Part shown: positions 43,189 through 51,911 of the stretch, one piece after another | Layout of the letters: the number at the start of each line of letters is the position of its first letter | Position numbering within the stretch: position 1 is the stretch's first letter | Assembly: GCA_009920665.1 (NCBI GenBank) | Contig: RFZL01000001.1 | Location: forward strand, 62,001 to 126,000 | Source: Alphaproteobacteria bacterium | Lineage (GTDB): Bacteria; Pseudomonadota; Alphaproteobacteria; Puniceispirillales; Puniceispirillaceae | Direction of reading: 5' to 3' | DNA: 64,000 nt | Notes under the pieces: generated by a model | What the model was told of the DNA's origin: nothing | What the model saw: only the letters and a program-made list of their open reading frames with translations | Databases searched by the model: none | Program-made: the position numbers and the translations under genes

Positions 43189-44235
43189 GTGATTTACAAC
43201 AAGCTTGGAAGAACCGACCTGAAGGTCAGCGCCCTTTGCCTGGGCTCGATGACATGGGGCACGCAGAACACGCCTGCCGAAGGCCATGCGCAGATCGACA
43301 TGGCGCTGGACCATGGAGTCAATTTCATCGATACCGCCGAAATGTACCCGACCACGCCGATGTCAAAGGATACCCAGGGGGACAGCGAACGGATCATCGG
43401 CGAGTGGGTGGCGGCTTCGGGGCGCCGGTCCGATGTCATCATCGCAACCAAGGTTACCGGCGAAGGCAATATGAATGTCCGTAACGGCGCGCCGATCTCG
43501 CCAGCCACCATCAAAGTGGCGCTGGACGCCTCGCTGACCTCGCTGAGGACCGACTATATCGACCTTTACCAGCTTCACTGGCCCAATCGCGGATCCTATA
43601 TGTTCCGCAAGAACTGGCTCTACGATCCGACAAGGCAGGACCGCAGCGCCATTCTGGACGATATGAACGAGATCCTGGAATGTCTTGGGAAATACCGGCG
43701 CGAGGGCAAGATCCGTCATGTCGGGCTGTCGAATGAAACCGCGTGGGGCACCGCGCAATGGCTCCGCATCTCCGAGGACCGCGACCTGCCGCGCATGGCG
43801 TCCATCCAGAATGAATACAGCCTGCTGTGCCGCCTGTTCGACACCGATCTGGCAGAAATGTCGCACAATGAGGATGTCGGGCTGCTGTCATTCTCGCCGC
43901 TTGCCTGTGGCCTGCTGACCGGCAAGTACAGTGCCGGCGGGACACCGCCGCAGGGATCGCGCAAAAGCATCAATGACAATCTTGGCGGACGCATCACGCC
44001 GCGCCTGTGGCCGGCCATCGACGCCTATCAGGCGATTGCGGACGAACATGGCATGGATCTCGGGCAGATGGCGCTTGCCTGGTGCATAAGGCGGCCCTTC
44101 ATGGCATCGGTGATCTTTGGCGCGACAAGCCTGCCACAACTGGAGAACTCGCTGCAGGCCGCCGAACTGAACCTCACTGACGAGATCATGGCGCAAATCA
44201 ACGATACGCATAAATCACATCCCATGCCGTTCTAG
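43189..44235 (+). CDS. Aldo/keto reductase (Tas-like)
   Basis: 348 residues beginning with GTG, behind AGAGGA. LGRTDLKVSALCLGSMTWGTQNTPAEGHAQIDMALDHGVNFIDTAEMYP has the catalytic Asp-Tyr pair; IIATKV has the catalytic Lys, DLYQLHWPNRG the His. The C-terminal SVIFGATSLPQLENSL binds NADPH phosphate. Family layout matches E. coli Tas. Substrate unknown. Next gene is on the same strand 50 bp on. Confidence 0.9.
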   Translation: MIYNKLGRTDLKVSALCLGSMTWGTQNTPAEGHAQIDMALDHGVNFIDTAEMYPTTPMSKDTQGDSERIIGEWVAASGRRSDVIIATKVTGEGNMNVRNGAPISPATIKVALDASLTSLRTDYIDLYQLHWPNRGSYMFRKNWLYDPTRQDRSAILDDMNEILECLGKYRREGKIRHVGLSNETAWGTAQWLRISEDRDLPRMASIQNEYSLLCRLFDTDLAEMSHNEDVGLLSFSPLACGLLTGKYSAGGTPPQGSRKSINDNLGGRITPRLWPAIDAYQAIADEHGMDLGQMALAWCIRRPFMASVIFGATSLPQLENSLQAAELNLTDEIMAQINDTHKSHPMPF

Positions 44236-44284
44236 CCGCCTCCGGCTTGACGTCACGGGGTTGCAACCGCCCAAGGGGTGCATC

Positions 44285-45361
44285 ATGGCAAAGAACAGGT
44301 TCAACATCGCGGTCATCGCCGGTGACGGGATTGGCAAGGAGGTCGTGCCGGAAGGGCTTCGTGTGCTGGAAACGGTCGCGTCGAAATTCGGCATCAATCT
44401 GCATTTCGATCATTTCGATTTCTCGAGTTATGACTACTACGCCAAACATGGTGATATGCTGCCGGAGGACTGGAAAGAACAGATTGGCAGCCATGACGCG
44501 ATTTTCTTCGGTGCGGTCGGACTTCCCGACAAGATCCCCGATCATGTCTCGCTATGGGGGTCATTGCTGAAATTCCGGCGTGAATTCGACCAGTATGTGA
44601 ATCTGCGGCCGGTGCGCCTTCTGCCCGGCGTGCCCTCACCTCTGGCCAACCGGGCGCCTGGCGATATCGATTTCTACATCGTCCGCGAGAATACAGAAGG
44701 CGAATATTCCTCGATCGGCGGGCGCATGTTCGCCGATACCGAGCGCGAGGTGGTGATTCAGGAAACGGTGATGAGCCGGATCGGCGTCGACCGGGTGCTG
44801 AAATTCGCCTTCGATCTGGCGCAGAGCCGGCCAAAAAAACACCTGACATCGGCCACCAAGTCAAATGGCATCTCGATCACCATGCCCTATTGGGATGAAC
44901 GCGTCGAGGCGATGGCCGCCCGCTATCCGCAGGTCGAGACGGACAAGTATCACATCGACATCCTGACCGCGCATTTCGTCCAGCATCCGGACTGGTTCGA
45001 TGTTGTCGTGGCCTCCAACCTGTTCGGTGACATTCTGTCCGATCTTGGCCCGGCCTGCACCGGCACCATCGGGGTCGCGCCATCGGGCAACATCAATCCG
45101 ACAGGTGATTTTCCGTCACTGTTCGAGCCCGTCCATGGATCGGCACCCGATATTGCCGGTCAGGGCATTGCCAATCCGGTTGGCCAGATCTGGACGGCGG
45201 CCATGATGCTGGAACATCTCGGATTTGCCGATGCGGCGACATCCATCACCGACGCCATTGATACAGCCCTGTCCGAACCGGCCTTGCGGACACGCGATCT
45301 CGGCGGGACAGCCACGACAGAGGCGTGCGGCAAGGCCATCGCCGACATCATCGGCGGCTGA
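44285..45361 (+). CDS. ttuC: Tartrate dehydrogenase/decarboxylase or D-malate dehydrogenase
   Basis: 358 residues of the isocitrate/isopropylmalate dehydrogenase family. IAVIAGDGIGKEVVPEGLRVLE, FFGAVGLPDKIPDHVSLWGSLLKFRREFDQYVNLRPVRLLPG (this WG...LLKFRxxFDQYxNLRP pattern is typical of TtuC/DmlA rather than LeuB), YIVRENTEGEYSSIGG and the metal site VVASNLFGDILSDLG. Oxidises tartrate or D-malate with NAD+ and Mn2+. Start at ATG 44285 after AAGGGGTG; the track's TTG at 44261 is not supported. It is followed after 2 bases by the HIT gene. Confidence 0.9.
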   Translation: MAKNRFNIAVIAGDGIGKEVVPEGLRVLETVASKFGINLHFDHFDFSSYDYYAKHGDMLPEDWKEQIGSHDAIFFGAVGLPDKIPDHVSLWGSLLKFRREFDQYVNLRPVRLLPGVPSPLANRAPGDIDFYIVRENTEGEYSSIGGRMFADTEREVVIQETVMSRIGVDRVLKFAFDLAQSRPKKHLTSATKSNGISITMPYWDERVEAMAARYPQVETDKYHIDILTAHFVQHPDWFDVVVASNLFGDILSDLGPACTGTIGVAPSGNINPTGDFPSLFEPVHGSAPDIAGQGIANPVGQIWTAAMMLEHLGFADAATSITDAIDTALSEPALRTRDLGGTATTEACGKAIADIIGG

Positions 45362-45363
45362 GC

Positions 45364-45780
45364 ATGGGATTCACACTCGACCAACGTCTCACAAACAGCT
45401 CTCATCCAGTTGTTTGTATTGATGATATTCAGATCAGACTTGCCGATGATTCGCGCTATGTCTGGCTGCTGCTGGTGCCGGAGATTGACGGCGCGGAAGA
45501 ACTCCATGATCTCAGCGAAGATCTGCGCGGCCAACTCCTTGATCTTGCCACGCAGCTTGGCGGCTGGATGAAGAGCGCCTTCACGGCGGACAAGATCAAC
45601 ATTGCGGCCTTGGGCAATCTGGTGCCGCAGCTGCACCTGCATGTCGTGGCAAGGCGACGCGGCGACGCTGCCTGGCCCGGACCGATCTGGGGACATGGCG
45701 ATCCGGTGCCTTTGACCGAGACGGAGCGGCAACGTCTGATCAACGCGGTCGCGGAATTTCTGCAACAAAGGAACCGGTAA
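45364..45780 (+). CDS. HIT domain protein
   Basis: 138 residues. The HIT motif reads VPQLHLHVVARRRGDAAWPGPIWG, so the first of the three usual histidines is Q, as in one common proteobacterial branch; the two remaining histidines, including the nucleophile, are kept. Family enzymes hydrolyse nucleotidyl-phosphoester or phosphoramidate bonds; the target is unknown. Start at 45364, two bases after the ttuC-like stop. The first ~25 codons (TNSSHPVVCIDDIQIRLAD) are AT-richer than the surroundings. Shares its last base with the DUF952 start. Confidence 0.88.
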   Translation: MGFTLDQRLTNSSHPVVCIDDIQIRLADDSRYVWLLLVPEIDGAEELHDLSEDLRGQLLDLATQLGGWMKSAFTADKINIAALGNLVPQLHLHVVARRRGDAAWPGPIWGHGDPVPLTETERQRLINAVAEFLQQRNR

Positions 45781-46124
45781 TGAGCATCATCTACAAGATC
45801 TGTGACGCCGCAATCTGGGACGAGGCCGTGGCCGGGGGAAGGTTCCGCGGGGCCGGCATCGACCTCGAGGATGGCTATATTCACTTCTCGACAGCCTCGC
45901 AGGTCGAGGAAACCGCGCAGCGTCATTTTCGGAACCGGCCCGATCTTGTCCTGATCGCGGTCGAGACCGACGGGCTGGCTATCATGTGGGAACCGTCGCG
46001 AGGCGGCGATCTGTTCCCGCATCTATATACAGACCTGCCGGTCACCAGTGCGGTATCGGTGGCACCGTTGACTTGCGATGATAACGGCGTGCCACGACCG
46101 GAAGGCGGCTATCCCGCCGCCTGA
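45780..46124 (+). CDS. DUF952-family protein
   Basis: 114 residues. IYKICDAAIWDEAVAGGRFRGAGIDLEDGYIHFSTASQVEETAQRHF is the conserved DUF952 block and HLYTDLPVTSAVSVAPL follows. The fold resembles ADP-ribosyltransferase-like small domains; activity is not established. Overlaps the HIT gene by TAATG. HIT, DUF952 and the dehydrogenase are an operon; HIT-DUF952 pairs are common in alphaproteobacteria. Confidence 0.85.
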   Translation: MSIIYKICDAAIWDEAVAGGRFRGAGIDLEDGYIHFSTASQVEETAQRHFRNRPDLVLIAVETDGLAIMWEPSRGGDLFPHLYTDLPVTSAVSVAPLTCDDNGVPRPEGGYPAA

Positions 46125-46144
46125 CAAGGCCTGGTGCTTCGTTC

Positions 46145-46197
46145 CATGGGGTCAATGCCATGGTGTCAATGCCATGGCGTCAATGCCATCGCGTCAG
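46145..46197. repeat. 14-bp tandem repeat, nearly four units
   Basis: Units CATGGGGTCAATGC, CATGGTGTCAATGC, CATGGCGTCAATGC and the partial CATCGCGTCAG, starting ~20 bp after the DUF952 stop. No gene or terminator is seen in it. One of four such intergenic arrays in the window. Confidence 0.9.
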
Positions 46198-46267
46198 TTT
46201 CTATTGAAGGTAGCTTCATTGAAGAGGCGGTAACGCCCCTGGCCGCGTCGCCGGCCAGCCGGATCAT

Positions 46268-47770
46268 TCAGGCCGCGAGACCAAGCTGGTCACGCAACAC
46301 ACCGACAAGCGTGTCCAGCGAACCGCCATCAGCCTGCTCCCGCGCCCCGAAGCAGTAGAAATCGGGCCGCAGAACGAGCGAACCGACACCAAGCCGCTCC
46401 AGCATGCCGGCCACCTCGTCATGGTCATCGGCGCTGACGGCGAGTGCCATGTGCGATGGCGGCAGAGAGGCGGCCTGCAGGGCCGCACCATGCCCGATAA
46501 TGGCAAAGCGCCCCTGCATGGCATCACCAAGCCACTGCCCGTTGGCAAGCTGTGGCTGTGGCATCCGCATGCCGGCAAAACTGTCATCCGCTGGACCGAT
46601 TGCCCTTTCAAGCCCGCGATTGATCGATTGCATCTGCGCCGACCCGTCGGGACGAACGGCATGCGTCAGGGCCTCGGCTGTCTCAGCACTGTTCATCATC
46701 TCGCCGACACTGACCGCTGTTTCGATATAGATACGGGCGTGATCACGCCGCTCCATCTCGTAGCTGTCGAGAATGGCCTCGGCCGCGCCCCATTTCAGGA
46801 TCGCCACCAGTTTCCAGGCAAGATTGGCCGCATCGCGAATACCCGTGCACATGCCCTGCCCAAGAAATGGCGGCATCAAATGCGCGGCATCACCGGCAAT
46901 CAGCCGCCTGCCCTCGCGCCACCGTGTCGCCAGTTTTGATTCAAAACTGTAGACGGCCTTGCGCCTGATGGCCCCCTCCTCCGGCGTGATCGGCGGGCGC
47001 AGTTTTGGCCAGATAAAGGAATCCTCGGTGACCATTTCGGCGGTTTCTTCGGGTTTCAGACTGATTTCCCAGCGCCGCCAGTCGCGCGGGCATCGCACAT
47101 AGGTGGTCGGCCGTGCCCTGTCGCATGTCTGGATGGTGAAATCCCCAAGGTCCGGGCGTGGCTTCAGCAGCTGAACATCGATGACAAGCCAGCGTTCCTT
47201 GAAGCCGAGATCCTCCCAGCCGCTATCCATCGATGAACGCACCACCGAGCGCGCACCGTCCGTTCCCACGACATACCGCGCAGAGACCGATTTGGCGGCC
47301 CCTTCATGCGCGAAGCTGACAGTCACATGGTCAGCATGGTCGGTGACCGCCGTGACATTGGCAGAGCGCAGCACCGCCACTGTCGCACGGTCCGCAAGGC
47401 CACGATTGAGTTCGGCTTCGAGGTCCGGCTGATGGAACCGGTAGCTTGGGTGCCAGCCAAGCGGCCCAACCTCCTGCGGACGCGACCAGTCAAGCATCAG
47501 TTCCATATTGGCATCGACGAATTTGGTTCCGACATTGACCCGCGCATCGCGACCAATACTCTCGGCCAGCCCGATTGACTGGAAGACCCGCATCGCCTCG
47601 TCATCGAAATGCACGGCGCGTGGCAGGGGATAGACCGATTCCTCGCGTTCGAGCACAAGGACATCAAGCCCATACTCGCCGAGGATATTGGCAAGGGTCG
47701 CCCCGGTGGGGCCAAGGCCGACAATCACAACATCATGATCCGCAGTGGCGGACAGCGGTTCTTTCATCAT
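46268..47770 (-). CDS. FAD-dependent aromatic monooxygenase (MhpA-like)
   Basis: About 500 residues of the class A flavoprotein hydroxylases. FAD-binding VVIVGLGPTGATLANILGEYGLDVLVLERE, YVVGTDGARSVVRSSM (DG motif) and LIAGDAAHLMPPFLGQGMCTGIRDAANLAWKL (GD motif). The family hydroxylates phenolic acids such as 3-(3-hydroxyphenyl)propionate with NAD(P)H and O2. Start chosen at ATG 47770; the track uses a GTG five codons earlier. It overlaps or abuts the dioxygenase gene upstream, so the pair would hydroxylate and then cleave an aromatic ring. No hydratase or hydrolase follows in the window. Confidence 0.88.
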   Translation of the reverse strand: MMKEPLSATADHDVVIVGLGPTGATLANILGEYGLDVLVLEREESVYPLPRAVHFDDEAMRVFQSIGLAESIGRDARVNVGTKFVDANMELMLDWSRPQEVGPLGWHPSYRFHQPDLEAELNRGLADRATVAVLRSANVTAVTDHADHVTVSFAHEGAAKSVSARYVVGTDGARSVVRSSMDSGWEDLGFKERWLVIDVQLLKPRPDLGDFTIQTCDRARPTTYVRCPRDWRRWEISLKPEETAEMVTEDSFIWPKLRPPITPEEGAIRRKAVYSFESKLATRWREGRRLIAGDAAHLMPPFLGQGMCTGIRDAANLAWKLVAILKWGAAEAILDSYEMERRDHARIYIETAVSVGEMMNSAETAEALTHAVRPDGSAQMQSINRGLERAIGPADDSFAGMRMPQPQLANGQWLGDAMQGRFAIIGHGAALQAASLPPSHMALAVSADDHDEVAGMLERLGVGSLVLRPDFYCFGAREQADGGSLDTLVGVLRDQLGLAA

Positions 47771-47777
47771 CGCGAAT

Positions 47778-48746
47778 TTACCCACTCAATTGATCATAGA
47801 GCCAGGGACAGTCGACAAGCTTTGGCGTGCGTTTGCCCTCCGCCGCCGCCTTCAGGCGCATATCACGCATCACGGCGCGGCGATCTTCGGGAAGATGCAC
47901 CCGGTCATGGCCCCAGAAGCTGGGCCCGACATGGGTTTCATGGGGTTGCCACTGGTCGACATCGATCACCCGCCCACCCCAGCCGCTTTCGATAAAGAAA
48001 TTCGACGGGGTGCGGGCATAGAAGGAGGTCATGTAGTCATTGGTATGGCGGCCAAGCGTGTAGGCGATCCGGTCTTCCTCCTCGAGCGCGATGTCATAGC
48101 CCTGCCCGACATCATCAAGGTTCTGATATTCAACCATGAAATGGTGCAACCCGCGACGACCGGTGCCGATCATGGCAAAGCTGTGATGGCGGCCGTTCAC
48201 ATGGAAAAAATACATCGGATAGGGAGAGAGACCATAATCACTGACCCGGAATTCCAGCACGTCGCGATAGAAAGGCAGGAGTGGCGCCACATCCTCGACA
48301 TGAAGAACAACATGTCCCATGCCGAAGGGGCCGGTCAGGAACCCGTCAATCGGCCGTCCCGGCGCGAACGGGTCGATGGCCAGTTTCGGCGAAGCGAAAA
48401 GCTCGACACGATTGCCGTCCGGATCGTCACAGAAGATCATCCGGGTCACAAATCGCTGGTCACATAGAGATCTGTTCGCCTCGGTGACATGGATGCCGGA
48501 CGCCTCGATCCGCGCAGCCAGCACATCGAGATCGCCGGCATCATCCACCTGCCATCCCATGAAGGCGAATTCATCCCCGGCCTCGTCAAGCAGGACAAGG
48601 CGCTGCTGCCAGTCATCCATGCGGAATGACAGCGTGCCGCCTCCCCGGTCGACCTGCTGCATGCCAAGCTGTCGCCGGGCATAGTCCGACCAGTCGCCAA
48701 GCAGAGGTGAACGGAGGCCCATATAACCAAGCGCAACAATCGACAT
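47778..48746 (-). CDS. Extradiol ring-cleavage dioxygenase (VOC, type I)
   Basis: 322 residues with two VOC domains. The C-terminal, catalytic half has FGMGHVVLHVEDVAPLLPFYRDVLEFRVSDYGL (first metal His), GRHHSFAMIG, GLHHFMVEYQNLDDVGQGYDIA (second His) and the glutamate late in SNFFIESGWGG-like sequence (FFIESGWG). These are the signatures of catechol-type meta-cleavage enzymes such as 2,3-dihydroxybiphenyl dioxygenases. Fe(II) is expected. In operon with the FAD hydroxylase. Substrate unknown. Confidence 0.9.
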   Translation of the reverse strand: MSIVALGYMGLRSPLLGDWSDYARRQLGMQQVDRGGGTLSFRMDDWQQRLVLLDEAGDEFAFMGWQVDDAGDLDVLAARIEASGIHVTEANRSLCDQRFVTRMIFCDDPDGNRVELFASPKLAIDPFAPGRPIDGFLTGPFGMGHVVLHVEDVAPLLPFYRDVLEFRVSDYGLSPYPMYFFHVNGRHHSFAMIGTGRRGLHHFMVEYQNLDDVGQGYDIALEEEDRIAYTLGRHTNDYMTSFYARTPSNFFIESGWGGRVIDVDQWQPHETHVGPSFWGHDRVHLPEDRRAVMRDMRLKAAAEGKRTPKLVDCPWLYDQLSG

Positions 48747-48987
48747 AACGGCATCGCCTCCCTGCGGGGAATGCTAAAGACCGGATCGGGCGGCGGCAAG
48801 TCGTCAATGCATACCGAAAGAGATCAGACGGCATAATGTGCCCGACAAGCATGAAGATGCCGCCATCAGACAGCGACAGATGGTCCCTTGCGGCTTTTGC
48901 GATTGACCGGACGCGCCCTGCTGTGGCTTTTTCATTGACCTGACATGAACACTGACAGCCACAAACTCAAACCCAAGGACCTGTATC

Positions 48988-49521
48988 TTGACCCGCCATC
49001 GCGAAACCATGACCATCTGGCCCTATCGGTCATTGTCACCACGCGGCTTTGCGCTGGTGATGATCGCGCTTGGCGCGCTGGCATTCTGCATCGGCCTCGG
49101 CTTTTTCCTGATGGGCGCCTGGCCGGTCATCGGGTTTCTGGGCCTTGAATTGCTGGTAGTCTGGTTTGCGTTCAGGATGAATTACCGTGCCGCCAGACGC
49201 CGCCAGCATCTGACCGCAACAAGTCGGCAGCTGACCATCGAGACTGTGTCGCCGGCAGGTGACAGCGAGACAACGCAAGTGCCGACAGCCTGGGCGCAGG
49301 TCGAACTGACGCCGCGTGACGAGCCGGAGATGCGGGCGCGCGAGCGCCAGAAGGTGATTGTGCGCTCGCATGGCCGCGCCACCGAGATTGGCGGGTTTCT
49401 GCATCCCGCAGAAACGCCGAAGCTTGCCCGCGAGGTGAAGCGCATGATCAGCCGGGCGCGCACGGCGGCAATGACGGACGAAGAAACGCCGGCTGGCGGC
49501 CAGCTCGACACGCCACGTTGA
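48988..49521 (+). CDS. DUF2244-family membrane protein
   Basis: 177 residues. IWPYRSLSPRGFALVMIALGALAFCIGLGFFLMGAWPVIGFLGLELLVVWFAF is the conserved two-helix DUF2244 start, then NYRAARRRQHLTATSRQLTIETVSPAG and a soluble C-terminal part with PLHPAETP-like GFLHPAETPKLAREV. Function unknown; common in alphaproteobacteria. Start: the TTG at 48988 has AAGGAC at 8 bp, the ATG at 49009 has no ribosome site, so either is possible. The C-terminal ~20 residues are poorly conserved in character. Confidence 0.82.
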   Translation: MTRHRETMTIWPYRSLSPRGFALVMIALGALAFCIGLGFFLMGAWPVIGFLGLELLVVWFAFRMNYRAARRRQHLTATSRQLTIETVSPAGDSETTQVPTAWAQVELTPRDEPEMRARERQKVIVRSHGRATEIGGFLHPAETPKLAREVKRMISRARTAAMTDEETPAGGQLDTPR

Positions 49522-49532
49522 CCGACTATGCC

Positions 49533-49586
49533 GACCTGACCGGGAACAATGACCTGACCGGGAACAATGACTTGACGAGGAACACC
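49533..49586. repeat. 18-bp tandem repeat, three units
   Basis: GACCTGACCGGGAACAAT occurs twice exactly, then GACTTGACGAGGAACACC as a degenerate third unit, all right after the DUF2244 stop. Located in the ~160 bp leader before the tungstate-type permease gene. Confidence 0.85.
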
Positions 49587-49598
49587 GCGTTGATCAGG

Positions 49599-49615
49599 GG
49601 ACATGGCCCATGTCC
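49599..49615. promoter_or_regulatory. Perfect inverted repeat GGACATGG-C-CCATGTCC before the permease gene
   Basis: Two 8-bp arms with one central base, ~65 bp upstream of the ATG at 49682 and inside the longer track ORF. Could be a repressor operator for the transporter. It does not match the ModE consensus that I know. No proof of function. Confidence 0.4.
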
Positions 49616-49681
49616 GGGCACATATCCGCAAACCTGCCCGAAAACCTACAGGGTGCCTGCTTGCACCAACGCACCACCAGC

Positions 49682-50389
49682 ATGGATATCCTGATCCCCT
49701 TCCAGATTGCCCTCTTGCTGCTCACCTCGGGTGATGCGGAATTGATGGGAATTATCGGCCTGTCACTGACCGTCAGCCTCACGGCGGTGCTGGCATCGCT
49801 GGTTATCGGCCTGCCAATGGGCGCGTTGCTGGCCACCTACCGGTTTCCGGGGCGAACCGCGCTGATTGTTGTCAGCAACACATTCCTTGGCATGCCACCG
49901 GTGGTGATCGGGCTGCTGATCTATCTTCTCATTTCCCGATCGGGACCGCTTGGTTTCATGGGCATTCTCTATACGCCGGCCGCCATGATGCTGGCGCAGA
50001 CAGTCCTCGTCCTGCCGATTTCGATCGCGCTGTCACGCCAGGCGTTTGAATCACTGAACGGCGAATATGCCCCGCTCTTTCAATCGCTCGGCCTTGGACG
50101 GTTTGACCGCATAAAGGCACTTGTCTTCGAGGCGCGTGTCGCCTTGCTGACGATCGGCCTTGCCTGTTTTGGACGGGCCATTTCCGAGGTCGGTGCGGTG
50201 ATGATCGTCGGCGGCAACATCAGACATTCGACCCGTGTGATGACAACCTCGATCGCGCTGGCCACCTCGATGGGGGAACTTGCCTTTGCAATGGCACTTG
50301 GCATTGTGCTGCTGCTTGTCGCCCTCACCATCAATATCGCCAGCCAGTTGCTGCGCCAGAGCTTCCGGAATCTCGGCCATGATGTCTGA
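49682..50389 (+). CDS. tupB: Tungstate-type ABC transporter permease (TupB/WtpB-like)
   Basis: About 235 residues, six hydrophobic segments. LMGIIGLSLTVSLTAVLASLVIGLPMGALLATYRFPGR and NTFLGMPPVVIGLLIYLLISRSGPLG are typical of TupB. EVGAVMIVGGNIRHSTRVMTTSIAL is the conserved C-terminal loop with the EAA-like region. Start at 49682 (MDILIPFQ); residues before it in the track ORF are unlike the family. The next gene encodes its ATPase. The usual upstream gene for a periplasmic tungstate-binding protein (tupA) is absent here. Confidence 0.85.
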   Translation: MDILIPFQIALLLLTSGDAELMGIIGLSLTVSLTAVLASLVIGLPMGALLATYRFPGRTALIVVSNTFLGMPPVVIGLLIYLLISRSGPLGFMGILYTPAAMMLAQTVLVLPISIALSRQAFESLNGEYAPLFQSLGLGRFDRIKALVFEARVALLTIGLACFGRAISEVGAVMIVGGNIRHSTRVMTTSIALATSMGELAFAMALGIVLLLVALTINIASQLLRQSFRNLGHDV

Positions 50390-51065
50390 ACGCCCCGCAC
50401 CCGATATCATCATGACAGCGCGTGGCCTGACGCTGCGGCGCGACGGTGTGACCCTTCTGGATTCGGTCTCGGCGCAGATCCGGCGCGGCAGCATAACCTT
50501 GCTGCTGGGTCATAATGGCGCTGGCAAAACGCTGCTCCTGAACTGTCTTCACGGGCTGATCGCATGTGACGCCGGAACGATCAGCGGCCCACCGCTGGCG
50601 CGCCAGAAAATGGTCTTCCAGAAACCCATCATCACCCGCCGCACGACCAGCGCGCATCTGCGCTTTCTGTGCCCGCGGCTTGACGACGCTGCGCGGCATG
50701 ACTGGTTGCGACGTGCCGAGATGGACAGGCGCGCCGATGCGCCGGCGCGCATGCTGTCCGGGGGTGAACAGCAGAAACTGGCGCTGATCGGTGCATTGGC
50801 CACACGCCCCGATATCCTGTTCCTTGACGAGCCGACGGCACATCTTGACTTCGCGGCGACAAAATTTGTCGAGACAATGGTATGTCAGGCGCATCAGCAG
50901 GGCATGACCATCATCATGACAAGCCATAACCGGGCGCAGGCCGAGCGTCTTGGCGAGGATGTTCTTCTCCTCGACAGTGGCCGCATCGTCGAAACAGCGC
51001 CGGCGGACCGGTTCTTCAGCGCCCCGTCCCATCCGCTGGCAAAGCAATATCTCGATCATCTCTAG
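50379..51065 (+). CDS. tupC: ABC transporter ATP-binding protein (TupC-like)
   Basis: About 228 residues from MMSERPAPDIIMTARGLTLRRDG. Walker A LLLGHNGAGKTLLLNC, Q-loop FQKPI, signature MLSGGEQQKLALIGALATRPDILFLDEPTAHLD (Walker B), and H-loop IIMTSHN. Short ATPase without a C-terminal TOBE domain, as in TupC. Overlaps tupB by 11 bp. The track start at 50280 is inside tupB and in another frame from it. Confidence 0.88.
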   Translation: MMSERPAPDIIMTARGLTLRRDGVTLLDSVSAQIRRGSITLLLGHNGAGKTLLLNCLHGLIACDAGTISGPPLARQKMVFQKPIITRRTTSAHLRFLCPRLDDAARHDWLRRAEMDRRADAPARMLSGGEQQKLALIGALATRPDILFLDEPTAHLDFAATKFVETMVCQAHQQGMTIIMTSHNRAQAERLGEDVLLLDSGRIVETAPADRFFSAPSHPLAKQYLDHL

Positions 51066-51113
51066 CCCTGCAGAATGCTTGGCACCCGCTGTCAAATCGA
51101 CTAGATTCAGGCA

Positions 51114-51860
51114 ATGGGCGAATCACAGAAAACAATCATGCTGACCGGCGCGAGCCGTGGCATCGGCCATGCCACGGTCAAACGCTTCTCCGACGCCGGA
51201 TGGCGTGTCATCACCTGTTCCCGCGGCGCGGTGCCGGGGCAATGCCCGTGGCATGCCGGTGATGGCGATCAGGACCATATCGAAATCGACCTTGAATCGC
51301 CTGAGGAGATTGAGCGTGGCGCCGCCGAACTGATGCGCCGCCTTGATGGCCGGCCACTGCACGCGCTTGTCAACAATGCCGGCATCTCACCGAAGGGCGG
51401 TAATGGCGAACGTCTTGATTCGATTCTGACGCCGCTTGATGTGTGGCAGCTTGTTTTCCAGGTCAATGTGTTTGCCCCGGTGATGCTGGCGCGCGCCCTG
51501 ATCGAGCCGCTGGAACGCGGCAACGGGACGGTGGTCAATGTCACCTCCATCGCCGGAAGCCGGGTCCATGAATTTGCCGGTTCCGCCTATGCCTCGTCAA
51601 AGGCGGCGCTGAGCGCCCTGACCCGTGAAATGGCCTCTGACTTCGGCAAGCGCGGCGTGCGCGTCAACGCCATCGCGCCAGGCGAGATCATGACCGAGAT
51701 CCTGTCACCGGGAAGCGAGGAAGCGATGCTGCCCGGCATCCCGCTTGGCCGGTTCGGCACCTCCGCGGAGGTCGCGGAGACGATCTTTTTCCTGTGCAAT
51801 GAAAGCGCCGCCTACATCAATGGAGCCGAACTGCATGTCAATGGCGGACAGCATGTCTGA
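51114..51860 (+). CDS. Short-chain dehydrogenase/reductase (FabG-like)
   Basis: 248 residues. TGASRGIGHATVKRF, NNAGISPKGG, serine in VNVTSIAGS, YASSKAALSALTREMASDFGKRGVRVNAIAPGEIMT, and GAELHVNGGQHV, the classic SDR. The arrangement is typical of 3-oxoacyl reductases, but the substrate is not determined. About 50 bp after the tupC stop, same strand, and could be part of the same transcript. Confidence 0.88.
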   Translation: MGESQKTIMLTGASRGIGHATVKRFSDAGWRVITCSRGAVPGQCPWHAGDGDQDHIEIDLESPEEIERGAAELMRRLDGRPLHALVNNAGISPKGGNGERLDSILTPLDVWQLVFQVNVFAPVMLARALIEPLERGNGTVVNVTSIAGSRVHEFAGSAYASSKAALSALTREMASDFGKRGVRVNAIAPGEIMTEILSPGSEEAMLPGIPLGRFGTSAEVAETIFFLCNESAAYINGAELHVNGGQHV

Positions 51861-51911
51861 GCGCAGATTACACCCTCACCGCCGCCCCGATTATTCAGGC
51901 ATGAGACTGGC

